Shown: positions 1 to 9,903 of the stretch, piece by piece
Position numbering within the stretch: the first letter of the stretch is position 1
Layout: every line of letters begins with the position of its first letter
Assembly (NCBI GenBank): GCA_001606155.1
Contig: LODT01000029.1
Coordinates: 558,001-622,000 of the forward strand
DNA: 64,000 bases
DNA from: Tieghemostelium lacteum
Taxonomy: Eukaryota > Evosea > Eumycetozoa > Dictyosteliales > Raperosteliaceae
Direction of reading: 5' to 3'
Translations under genes and position numbers: made by a program
The notes under the pieces: model-generated
Databases searched by the model: none
Told to the model about the DNA's origin: nothing
Seen by the model: only the letters and a program-made list of their open reading frames with translations

Positions 1-1
1 T

Positions 2-1822
2 ACATCTTCTAATGGATTTCCTTTATCCATTTCAAATTCTTTGTTTGCATCAACAAATTCAGCTACATCTTCATCATCATCATCTAATGTAAATAATATG
101 CATTTATCTTCACCACTAAATAGTTCACAAACATCAGATACAGGTACACTAAAGAGAAATAGTAGTAAAGATAAAGATCTTTCTCAACATGCTAACAGTA
201 ATACAAAGAAACATTTTTGGCCTGAAGAGGAACAAAATGATTTTCATCATTTTGATATATCATTTCCTCCTTTGGGAAACCGAATATTCTACGCCGGTGA
301 AAAAGTAGAAGTTCACCTAAAAGTTAATGTAAAAAAACTTCAATTTCTAATGGCAACTTTTGAGTGTATTTCAACAAGTCACAAAACACACAATCTAGAG
401 AAAAAGATACTGTATTCAGAGGATATTCATTTGTATCCTACTGATAAAGATTTAGTATTAAAACAAAATCAAAGAAACTCAATGCCTCTGTTACCTATAC
501 CCACATCACCAACCTCCTCCGTATCCAGTGTCAGTAGTGGAAGTAGTAGTATTCACAGTGGAAGTACTCAAGCCACTATCAACAGTAACAGTAACAATAG
601 TGGTAGCACTGCTGGGAATATGAGTAGTCTAAAATCACCTCTTAGTAGAGAGACTGTCATTCCCATAGACTTAAATCTTTTAAATTTGAATAGTAATAGC
701 AATGGAAATAGTGGCACCACTACTAAAGGACCCAAATCACAAAATAGTAATACTCAAATGAGAAAGTCAATATCAGCAGGTGACTACTACTCTACGATGG
801 CAGGATACGAAAGTTCATTTGGCAGTGGTAGTGGATATGCATTCGATGATGATGAATGTTCATATTTGGAACCGTTGCCAGAGTTTGAGGAGAATAGTAT
901 ATATCAACCACCTGTTGTTCACTCTTGTTCAGAACATCAGGTAATCACCAATAGAAAACATAAATTTATATTTAGATTCTCAATACCCACCAACTCCATA
1001 CCCTCTTTTGCCATGCATAAGGATATGAAAAATGGTGTTTTTTATAGATTGGCAATTAAAGGTCTTGGTGAGTTACACGGTAGTAAATTTAACTCGGAGG
1101 GACCTATGATTAAAGGTATTCAAACTTATGTACCTCTAACAGTTAAAAGTACACATTTGTCCTATTTACCTAGAGAGTTGTTCTCTGTCGAACCTGAAAC
1201 CTTTATATACACATCTCAACAGCCACCCATTACCATAAAATCACGAATGATATTTAGGAGTTATGCAATACTAAATTCCAATATAACCATTCATCTAACT
1301 ATTGAAAACCAATCCAACTCCTTGATAAAAGGTTTTAAATTTGAATTATTTAATATTCAAAAATCATGGTTACTTAATAGTAATATTAACGCAATAGATC
1401 AAGATACCGAATCAGAGACCAACAATGTAGACAATAACAACAATAATAATAATAATAATAGTAAAAACACAGAACACTCAAGTAAAAAAGAAAAAGATAA
1501 AGAGAAAGAAAAGGAAAAAGAAAAAGATAAAAAACTTAAAGATAGTGGTGATGGTATTGATTTGGATGATGATAATATTAAATTGTGCTGTAATAGCAGT
1601 ACAGTTGTTTCACATCTTCGATTTAAATCAGCAGATAAACACATTTTGGCAAAATCAAAGTATCAGAGTACCATTAGTTTTTCAATACCTGGACATTTGA
1701 CTCCATCAATCTATTTAGCAAACCTACTCAACACCTATACTCTAAAGATTACACTTCGAAAACACTCCAATTGTTTTGTAGAATTACCAATTATATTATT
1801 ACCTGTCCATCCTCCAAATTAA
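2..1822 (+). CDS. Arrestin-domain-containing protein (5' end outside window)
   Basis: The reading frame is open from base 2 with no ATG before about residue 30. The codon at 41 is TTG, so the gene begins left of the window. An arrestin N-like region starts after about residue 80 (FYAGEKVEVHLKVNVKKLQF) and continues after a long Ser/Asn-rich insert with YRLAIKGLGELHG. An arrestin C-like region follows (ITIKSRMIFRSYAILNSN, then ELPIILLPVHPP at the end). It is interrupted by an Asn run and a Lys/Glu-rich run near codons 475-520. Dictyostelids have several such adc proteins, which act as adaptors in membrane traffic and signalling. Insertions of low-complexity sequence between beta strands are usual in this lineage. 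The family call is fairly safe; the specific orthologue is not determined. Confidence 0.75.
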   Translation, partial: TSSNGFPLSISNSLFASTNSATSSSSSSNVNNMHLSSPLNSSQTSDTGTLKRNSSKDKDLSQHANSNTKKHFWPEEEQNDFHHFDISFPPLGNRIFYAGEKVEVHLKVNVKKLQFLMATFECISTSHKTHNLEKKILYSEDIHLYPTDKDLVLKQNQRNSMPLLPIPTSPTSSVSSVSSGSSSIHSGSTQATINSNSNNSGSTAGNMSSLKSPLSRETVIPIDLNLLNLNSNSNGNSGTTTKGPKSQNSNTQMRKSISAGDYYSTMAGYESSFGSGSGYAFDDDECSYLEPLPEFEENSIYQPPVVHSCSEHQVITNRKHKFIFRFSIPTNSIPSFAMHKDMKNGVFYRLAIKGLGELHGSKFNSEGPMIKGIQTYVPLTVKSTHLSYLPRELFSVEPETFIYTSQQPPITIKSRMIFRSYAILNSNITIHLTIENQSNSLIKGFKFELFNIQKSWLLNSNINAIDQDTESETNNVDNNNNNNNNNSKNTEHSSKKEKDKEKEKEKEKDKKLKDSGDGIDLDDDNIKLCCNSSTVVSHLRFKSADKHILAKSKYQSTISFSIPGHLTPSIYLANLLNTYTLKITLRKHSNCFVELPIILLPVHPPN

Positions 1823-2096
1823 ACAAATCTCCCTCCTAGTATATATAATCTCTGACAAATTTGTAAATGAAACTAATAAAATATGACCCAAAACCCACTT
1901 GTAGATTTTTAAATATTTAATATTGTAATTCCAAAATTAAGATGAATTTTTTAAAATAACCCGTTTACACAGTTAAACTATGAAATTAATCAAATAATAA
2001 ATATCTGAAATATGTAATCGAACTTTTCCCTACTTGACAACAATAAACTTTTTTTTTTTTAAAAATTTTTACTCTCCCCCCGATTTTGATCAAACA

Positions 2097-2723
2097 ATGA
2101 ATAAATTATTAATCTGCATAGTTTTAGCACTTGTAACTTTGAGTTTAGCAAATGCAGCTCAAATTTCTGTTGTTGTTGACGGTAAACTCAACCCACAGGT
2201 TGTAAAGAGCAACATTAAATTGAACAATGGTACTGTTCAATGCGACATCTGTGAAGTAGTTGTCGAAGCTGCTGAATTCTTAATTAAAAATGGAAACTAC
2301 ACTCAACAACAAGTTGAAGCCGAATTGAAGAAAATCTGTACAATTTTACCATCAAACTTCACCAAAGAGGTAGGTTTAGTGATATATTTGGATTTAGAAA
2401 ACAATGTGTTGTTTTTAATAGATAAACTAACATAACAAAAACAATAGTGTGACTTCTTCATGTTTTTCTCAGCCCCAGTTATTACAGCTGCACTCTTCAA
2501 TGGAGAGAATGCTGATCAACTCTGCACCAAATACAAGATTTGCACTGATGATTCAGGTTCAAAAGGTGCTGAAGATGTACCAACTATGGAACAACCAATT
2601 GTCATTGCTAACCAAGGTCAAGGTATCAAACCAAACTTACTCACTAACCAAATTCACAATATCAGAAAATCAATTGTTGAACCAATGATCACCAACCACA
2701 AAAAGATTAAAATTAATCATTAA
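2097..2723 (+). CDS. Secreted saposin B-type protein
   Basis: Two exons, 2097-2369 and 2448-2723, joined by a 78-bp phase-0 intron (GTAGGT...AATAG), encode 182 residues. A signal peptide covers about residues 1-20 (MNKLLICIVLALVTLSLANA). One saposin-B domain follows with all six cysteines: CDIC, KKIC, the Cys that opens exon 2, QLC and KIC. The splice choice restores the fourth Cys (FTKE then CDFF), which the simple reading frame lacks. Saposin-like proteins bind or perturb lipids in lysosomes or outside the cell; some dictyostelid members act on bacterial membranes. The C-terminal tail of about 50 residues is unassigned. Confidence 0.85.
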
Positions 2724-2844
2724 ATAAATGATCCCATCTAACTATTATTGTGGCTTTCAATTAAAGTATTGACTCGTGTCAATACATACACATTATATAT
2801 AATATTCATTTATTTACAATAATATAGGGATTCTCTCTACATTG

Positions 2845-3302
2845 TTATTTAGTTTCATTATTTTGTTGTTGTTGTTGTTGTTTTTCCTGTTCTATTCTCT
2901 CTTGAATTCTCTTATCTCTAGCTTCAGGCCACTCAGGTGCTTTGAAACCTACTCTAGCAGATGACTTTTCAATTCTTTCTCTAGCTGGAATACCTATATT
3001 ATACGAATCTAATAATTCCTAAACACAATACACAATATTAACATCTTTAAATTACTATAATCTTCACAATTTCTAAATATAGTTACTTGTATGTCTCTTG
3101 AACTCTTTAAAAAATATCTATAGGATTTAGTTTTATCTTGTAATACTTTAACTTGTTGGGGGTCGGAAACATTTTTATTTTCTCTAAATAGTTCTCTTAG
3201 ATTTACTCTCCACCACGACCCATATGTAAACCCATTAAATCTAGATCCTTCTCTGATAATTCTTCTAAATAATACTAATGATGAAGTTGTATTACCTGAC
3301 AT
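2845..3302 (-). CDS. LYR-motif mitochondrial protein, ISD11/LYRM4-like
   Basis: Exons 3302-3087 and 3018-2845, with a 68-bp phase-0 intron (GTAACT...TTTAG), give 129 residues. Residues 1-70 form a Complex1_LYR domain: VLFRRIIREGSRF carries a degenerate LYR motif, then comes LRELFRENKNVSDP, close to the RENKNVKDP segment of LYRM4/ISD11. LYR proteins bind acyl carrier protein. ISD11 stabilises the cysteine desulfurase NFS1 for mitochondrial Fe-S cluster assembly. The C-terminal half (GIPARERIEKSSARVGFKAP, then a Gln run) is longer than in animal ISD11, so another LYRM paralogue is possible. The gene is divergent from the C2 gene at 3659. Confidence 0.65.
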
Positions 3303-3322
3303 TGTATATCTTATAAAAAACA

Positions 3323-3658
3323 CAGTAGATATATGATCAAAATATAAAATGAAAAAACATATTTTTTTATTTTCGTTTCTCTGTTTATTAATTAATATTA
3401 ATTACAAATTTATTTACAAATAAAAGAATATGATGTTATTATTTTTGAATTAGCATCAACTATTCCTTTAGATTTAAGACATTCTATTTTTTTTTCAGAT
3501 AATTTAATGAAACAAAAAGGTGTAAACTATTTTTAAAGCGGTCTTTTTTTACCCATCCTCAACACCAAAATATCTGTGATTATTGCTTAAATTCAACAAA
3601 ATTTTTTTTTTAATTTAAATTATTTTACCACACCAACAGCAAAAAATAACACATTAAG
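3323..3658. promoter_or_regulatory. Intergenic region between divergent LYR and C2 genes
   Basis: This 336-bp AT-rich stretch separates two divergent start codons and must hold both promoters. It contains A/T homopolymers typical of dictyostelid promoters and no recognisable binding site. A short minus-strand stretch that reads like coding sequence lies inside it (3410-3526, listed separately). Confidence 0.4.
3410..3526 (-). pseudogene. Short coding-like relic between LYR and C2 genes
   Basis: On the minus strand an open stretch of 38 sense codons without ATG ends in TAA. It encodes FIKLSEKKIECLKSKGIVDA followed by about 14 more residues, a charged and amphipathic composition that looks coding rather than random. 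Upstream in the same frame lie TAG, then TAA, then ATGGGTAAAAAAAGACCGCT, so it could be the last exon of a tiny gene with an intron too short to be credible, or a decayed fragment. The family is not recognised. Confidence 0.25.
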
Positions 3659-4635
3659 ATGGCAGGAAGACGTATTGAATTAAGATTCCACGGTTATGAT
3701 TTGAAAACTGGCTTATTTAAGAAAGTTAATTCACAGTTATTTGCTTACATTAAAGGAAATGGTGATAGTGATTTCAGATTTTTAGGATTAACAGAACAAA
3801 CCATTGATCACTCTAAACCATATTTCCAAAAACCAATATTTGTAGAATTTTTTGAAAATACAAATCAAACTGTTAAACTTGTCTTATTAAATACTGAAAA
3901 TGATTCACCATTCACTGCTGAGCCAACTATTAATGAAAAGAATCTAATTGGTGAATCTGACCCAGTTTCTGTTGATAAACTATTACCACCTGGTACAAAG
4001 ACTGTTATTAATCTAAAGTTTGTAATAGATATATTTATAACACATTATAGATTTACTAATATTTGAGTTTTTAAAAAAAATCAGAAAAGATGGAAAAGAT
4101 TCAGGTACTTTAGATTGTAGAACTTATGAAAATTTACCAACTGGAAAAATGATTACATTCAGAGTTAAAATGACAGATTTGGATAAAAAGGATCTTTTTG
4201 GTTTATCAGATCCATACTTTTTCTTATCAAAGGTTATTAGTCACACTGATAAACCAACAGTTTACAAGAGTCCAGTAATTATGAAAGATTTAAATCCAGT
4301 TTATCCAGATACCATTACAATGAGATTGGAAGATTTCAATGGTGGTAACATTGATACTCAAATCCATTGTATGGTCTATGATTGGAATTCTAATGGTACT
4401 GCTGCAACAATTGGTTTCTTTTTCGTATGTAAAATAATTTTAAAATCAACCCAATATATATATTTAAATGAATTGAATTTACTAATATTTTATTTATAAT
4501 ATTTAGACTACTACTCGTGATCTAATGGGAGGTAAAAGAGAATTTAACATTATCAATGATAAAAAGACCAATGACAAACATTACAGAAATTCTGGTGTTT
4601 TCCATTTCTTGGACTTTAATGTTTATGATGCTTAA
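3659..4635 (+). CDS. Double C2-domain protein, copine-like without A domain
   Basis: Three exons (3659-4017, 4085-4424, 4507-4635) encode 275 residues. Introns of 67 bp (GTTTGT...TCAG, phase 2) and 82 bp (GTATGT...TTTAG, phase 0) restore one frame. The second C2 domain (about residues 140-245) is clear: VKMTDLDKKDLFGLSDPYFF is the first Ca-binding loop, KDLNPVYPD the following strand, and VYDWNSNG the second acidic loop with one aspartate position changed. The N-terminal half resembles a weak C2A. The pair is arranged as in copines, but the von Willebrand A domain is absent. C2 domains bring proteins to membranes in response to calcium; no catalytic domain is present, so an adaptor role is inferred. 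Confidence 0.7.
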
Positions 4636-4746
4636 TATTGTAAAAAAACTAAATAAAATCTATCTTAACATTAATATTGTAAAATTTATATTCATTGAAC
4701 TTGAATAAAGTCAAATGAATATAAAGTAGTAAATATACCAATTTAT

Positions 4747-5022
4747 TTATGAAGCCAGAAATGCAAATGTTATCCAAAATGAACACATAAATGTTAGATA
4801 CATTACGAGCAAAACAACTGAGAGAATTGAATATATTCTTAATACTGAATCTTTACTTTTTATATTGACAAAGCCATAACCCAATGGGAGAACAAAGAAT
4901 ATTCCAAGTAAAAAACAAACAACTGTATGAATTCTTTTTACTATTAATTTATCATATTCTTCAAATTGTATTTTTGTACCTTCAATATTATTTATTGGAA
5001 TTTCTTCAACACCAGCTACCAT
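4747..5022 (-). CDS. Small two-helix membrane protein, unknown
   Basis: A single-exon frame of 91 residues starts with ATG in good A-rich context. Residues 1-30 are polar. Two hydrophobic segments follow (about 32-52, VVCFLLGIFFVLPLGYGFVN, and 64-88), separated by a short basic loop (NIKSKDS). It resembles no family I can name. It converges on the C2 gene, with 111 bp between the stops. The hydrophobic pattern supports it being a real gene; function is unknown. Confidence 0.5.
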   Translation of the reverse strand: MVAGVEEIPINNIEGTKIQFEEYDKLIVKRIHTVVCFLLGIFFVLPLGYGFVNIKSKDSVLRIYSILSVVLLVMYLTFMCSFWITFAFLAS

Positions 5023-5341
5023 TTCTTTAGATATTATTCTTATTGAAAGTTTATATTTACTGCAATGATATCTTTTGGAAAGTTTTATTTATACATTTTT
5101 TAATTTAAAATAATTAAATCTTTAACAAGTTTAAATCTAATTTTATAATTGTTCAACAATTTAACACTCAGTATTATAGTTGAAATTTAGTAAAAAAAGT
5201 AAATAATAATTATACAACAAAAAAAATTTTTAATGAACTAGTGGTGAAATTTCTTGTCTATTTTATTGAATATTCAAATTTTGATTTGGTCTGTTTCTGT
5301 TGTACTGATGGTGTTTTATTCATTTATATCGATATCGTCAT
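5023..5341. other. Intergenic region, nothing recognised
   Basis: These 319 bp lie upstream of the small membrane protein gene and beyond the last coding-like codon of the decayed LRR gene. They are AT-rich with poly-A/T runs; I see no gene, repeat or structured element in them. Confidence 0.4.
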
Positions 5342-7088
5342 CTACTCTTGTAGAGAAAATCTAGGTGGATATTTGATTCTAAGCTGATGAATCAAACTCT
5401 GGAGTGATTGATAAATTTATTCGATTACTCTTGATATTGAGTATTTATTTAGTATTGAGTAGAGTTCAGGATTTGAATAACAAAATGGAAGAAAATATAT
5501 TTGTTTAATGTTATTGTTGTTCTCAATCAGAGCCTCTTTAAGTCCATCAAAATTTTTGAGGAATTTTCAACAAATCATTTTGTGGTAGTTTCAATGAAAC
5601 CAAGGTTCTATTAACTTTTAAGATATCAATCAATGATGAAAATGGATTAAAATCTGTTTTTGGAAGAGAAGTACCGAGATTAAGATGGGTTATAGTGTGA
5701 TTATTTTGTATGGCAGGTACAATTGGAGATACTATAGGATCTGTATTTACATATATACAGAGTCTTAGTGATTTTAAAGTTGGATGTTGACAACCCAATA
5801 TTGTCAGACAATTAGACAAGGTAGCCAAACGAATTGTAAGATGAGTCAATGTGTGATTCTGTAAAAGAATTTGGCTATTGTAAGCTCTTCCACACAGGTA
5901 TATTTGCATATTTAATGATGTAATTTTTGTTTTCTTTAGAATATTTTCAAAAAGAATTATTTGGTTTTTTCGAAATAGATAGGGTATTTTAAAAGTTAGA
6001 GAATTTAACTTTACCATTCCATCGAGTGATTTGATATCCTTTTCAAAGTATGTACAGTTCAATGATTTCAACTGAGATTTATCTTTCCAAATGGACATAA
6101 AGTTAAAGTTTTCCAATGCTTTTACATTTGGATGAAAATTTGATTGTATTATATCTAGACTTATGATATAACTATTAGTGATTTGTGATGACAGTACTTG
6201 GTCAACTGAATCATAAGAAATGTTTTCACATTCGATAGCTACATCAAAAACTCTAATATGGTTCAATAGAGTGCATATGGATTTAAAATGAATTGGATTA
6301 TGAACATTGGTTCCTATAAACAATGATTCTAAATTGATAAATTTAGTTTTGGCAATGAAATCTAGAACCAAATCAAATGGTTTATCTTGGAGTAATGAAA
6401 CACTATTCAATTTCAATTTCTTTAGATTCAATAAAGAACTTTCTATCCAATAGATTAATTGGTAAGAGTGAATCTTAACATTTTCTAATAATAACACTGT
6501 AAGATTTCTATTCATATTACAATCTATATTTCTATTTTCAAAATTTATAGAAACACCATGCAATTTTATCTTTGTGAATATATTCTTGTAGAGTAATATA
6601 TCAACTAAAGAATCATAAATTTCATAATCCCAATTGTTAATATTTAAACTATAACTTTTATCATTATTACTACTATTTAAATAATCTACTAAAGTATCAT
6701 CTTTAAATACATTTTGTAAATCAAACTTGATTTCCTTCAAATTTTTGAAATTATACAGTAAATCTGGTATAAGTGATTTTGTTACTATAACTTTTTGTAC
6801 ATTGTGTGTTGGTAGTTTCCATCGAATATAATAATTTTCACTTAGTGTTATTACATAGTTGATATTGTACCTATTTGCCAAATTTATCCATTTTGTTACC
6901 CAGTTACTTTTATTTATTCTGATGTGATTGAGAATTATAATCTTTGGAATAATCTCTTGGTTCCATTTTTTACATATTTGGGTATAATGACCAATTATAT
7001 AGAAAAGGTGTCGCACTACATTGGTGGGATCATAGAGATTTAAAAAAAAAATAAGAAATTCACATAAACCCAATTTGAAGATATTTTA
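5342..7088 (-). pseudogene. Decayed F-box/LRR-like gene
   Basis: A long minus-strand frame (7088 to 5547) encodes a roughly 510-residue LRR-like protein: an F-box-like start (LNLYDPTNVVRHL, ICKKWNQ) then repeated Leu/Asn-rich segments (LKKLKLNSVSLL, LVSLKLPQNDLL). Three defects suggest it is dead. There is no ATG in the frame before about residue 187; the codon at 7073 is TTG and TAA lies at 7088-7090. An extra A in the run at 5553-5557 shifts the frame, after which clearly coding sequence continues in the next frame (LIENNNNIKQIYFLPFCYSN). That frame meets TAA at 5417-5419, yet coding-like sequence continues in register to TAG at 5342 (LQSLIHQLRIKYPPRFSLQE). Only 14 bp separate the 5' limit from the stop of the anoctamin gene, leaving no room for another first exon. 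A homopolymer sequencing error could explain one defect but not all three. Confidence 0.6.
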
Positions 7089-7102
7089 CAAATTTAGGAA
7101 GT

Positions 7103-9579
7103 TTATTGATTTTTTTTATCGGAATTGATACTATTGTTATTGTTTTCATAAATTTCCAATGGTGTTTGAACAACTGGTTGTTGAAGAATTTCATCAATAA
7201 TATTCATTTGGTTTTGATCTAGAATACAAGATTTGAGGAAATCTGTTGCAGCTCTTCTCTTTCTTATGAGATGAGTTTCATCTTTAATTAGGAATCTAAT
7301 GAGGAAACGTAGACATATAACAATATGTTCAATAATAACTACAACCCATAAGATTGTATATGGTGAATCTGAAAAGTACAACAGCGTAGGGAACGAAAAT
7401 CCAATTAATAGTACATTAGTGAGAACTGCAAAGAACCCAATAACCTCTAGGAAAATGTACCAGTGACCTATACCTTTGGAACCACTGTATATTGGTCTAC
7501 GGTAAATATGAATAATCTTAAATAAATCCGATTTCATTTCAATGAGGTTATTTGCAGTTGCCAATAGAATTGCAATAGGTGAGGCTGCGATAAACAATGA
7601 GATGTAGGAATACTGAAGAATGATTTCATTGTAGTCGTCAAATGAAGTGTAAGTTTGCATGTAGAATTGGTCTTCCCAAGGCTGATCGAGTATTTGTTTA
7701 CTGTCTTTAGGAACTTCAATAGGAATATCAATGATATTTGCACCATCATCAAGTTTTCCATCTCCAATGACTGCACTGACTCTAGTTGTTATTGATTGAA
7801 GAATTGGTGTTTTATCTTTCTTGGGATGTTTCTTTTCTTTTGGTCCTGTTTTATCAATCTTTTTCATCACATAACTGGTAATGTATGGAAGGATAACTTC
7901 AAGTACAATACCAGTGAGAAGATTCACCAAAAGAATAGAGAATAACTGAAATTCTAAATCTGAGACACAACCACCCCACAGACCTTTTTTCTGAGTATCT
8001 ACATCAGCACAAGTATCCTGAAGATACGAGTCACCCCATAGACTGACATTATTCTTAATAAATGCGATATAGAACAGACCTGTAAATGAATTTACAAATT
8101 GGAAGATAAACAACTTGGATGTGTAACTACTAGTGAAAGATGACTGAATTCTATGATTTTCTTTAATTGTCAATCTCTTGGAAATTCTTTCATAGATCTT
8201 ATTAAAAATGGTAATGGAAACAGCATTGATAATTGACCCTAACCCAGATACAACCAATGGTTCTGATATCTTCTTCTTAAGCACAATTCTCAGTGAGAAT
8301 ATAGATATATTAACCATTGGAATAATCAGTACACTGATACCAACAACTACAAGACCTATAACAGTCCAAAGTTTTCTTTTAAAAACTTGGTTTGGAGAGA
8401 GTCTTGGAAGAGGTGAGAAATATCTTTTGATAATCTCAGGTACCTTTGAGTTGGTCTTATCAAAACTCAATAACTTCTCTTTGATTATAAATTGCTCATC
8501 AATGAATTCACCGTTATGGTAACATCCCAATTTAGGTTTACCATTAGTTTTGAAATTTGGAGATTGCACCTCCTGATTAGTGTAGTCGTCCATACTCCAT
8601 TTCCATTGAAAGGTATTCGAATACTTTTTCCAAAACTCCAAAAAGAAGGAAGATGAAATAGCAACAAGAATTGAAAATGCGCTACTACTGATGTGATTCT
8701 TATCAGTACTCTGTCCAATACCATAGACCACAATTGCAATCAACAGTAACATGAGTAACCACATGGTATAGAATCTAATAAATACAAAATAAAATGAAAT
8801 CTCTTCTCCAAAGTAATTATTCATTTTCTCTATATATCTATTTGGTAGATATAACGCTGTTTTTGTAAATTCCCATGGACTACTTAAAAATGATGGATAT
8901 ATCATTTCTTTTACATGTTTAAGATCATCAGGACAATGATAAGGGTATTTATCAATGAAATCTAAAAACTCTTCAAAATATAAATATGGTAAATCTATCA
9001 TATTCAAACACATTCTAAATTAATAACTATTCTATCTAATCTACTTTTAAATATATTACTTTTATCAGTTTGAATTATATCTTCTAATAGACGTAACCTC
9101 TGTGATTTTGTAAAATATACATTTTCATTGGCTGAATGGATAATTTTACCACCAATCTTTTTAGATTTTTTATATGCATATTTTGTCAATCTAGAATATA
9201 AATTATTAGGATCATTCATTATTTGGATGATACATTTCTAAATGATAACGTACACTTTATCAGTAGCAGCAATTAATAAAAAGTAATGATTGGTATTCAC
9301 ATTTCCATGATACTCTTTAACTTCCAATTCATTGGCAATTAAATACTCTTTTGTCTTATTATATATATCAATGAGACTAGTGAAATTAAAATTGTATTTA
9401 TCTCTATCTTTTTCTTTATTCTTTTCATTGTTGGTATATTCTTTTTTGATATCATCAAAATCTTTACTGAAATCAAAACATATTACCATTTCGACATCAT
9501 CATGTGAATCATGTAATATTTCCTGTTCAATAACATCAAAATCAGCTTGAATAGGTTCAATTTTATCCAAATCTGACAT
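7103..9579 (-). CDS. Anoctamin (TMEM16 family) membrane protein
   Basis: Three exons (9579-9254, 9190-9060, 8994-7103) encode about 782 residues. The introns of 63 bp (GTACGT...TTCTAG) and 65 bp (GTAATA...GATAG) were deduced because the frames only join this way. The start is the ATG at 9579; the codon at 9597 is GTG. Residues 1-200 form the cytosolic N domain (HYFLLIAATDKV, VYFTKSQRLRLLEDII). From about 214, YFGEEISFYFVFIRFYTMWL opens the multi-pass anoctamin core with the usual FWKKYSNTFQWKW segment and about ten hydrophobic helices. Anoctamins are calcium-regulated phospholipid scramblases or chloride channels; Dictyostelium has one linked to contractile-vacuole function. A Lys/Pro-rich cytosolic loop (GPKEKKHPKKDK) lies mid-protein. 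Which activity this one has cannot be told. Confidence 0.85.
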
Positions 9580-9903
9580 TTTTTGAAATGGAACCACACT
9601 TATGATTATTCCGATGGGTTTTTTTAATCAAAAAAAAAAAAAAAAAACTAAAACTATTTTTATACATTATGATAACCTCTAAAAATATCTATATTGATTT
9701 CATAAATAATTAATTAAATATCTAAAATATTTATTTCTATCATATTTTTAAAAAACACTAATTGAAATTTTATTTTTAATTTTAGATAAGAAAATATATT
9801 AGAATGATCAAAATTAATATTTCTAGAATAATTCAAATTAATTTCTAATCCAAATTTAAAATATTTTGATATACATTTTTTTTTTTTAAAAAATAAATCA
9901 AAA
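9580..9903. promoter_or_regulatory. Intergenic region between divergent anoctamin and FNIP genes
   Basis: The 324 bp are very AT-rich, with an A17 run near 9630-9648 and T-runs just upstream of the FNIP start. The region must carry both promoters. I see no other gene or recognisable binding site. Confidence 0.4.

Noticed and set aside
41-43. Start codon of the arrestin-domain gene at position 41
   Set aside because: The codon is TTG and the frame continues open to the window edge; the true start lies outside.
1399-1644. Leu/Ser/Phe-rich minus-strand frame
   Set aside because: It is the antisense reading of the Asn and Lys/Glu low-complexity tracts in the arrestin-domain gene.
8208-8522. Plus-strand frame inside the anoctamin gene
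   Set aside because: Antisense shadow of transmembrane codons; no independent support.
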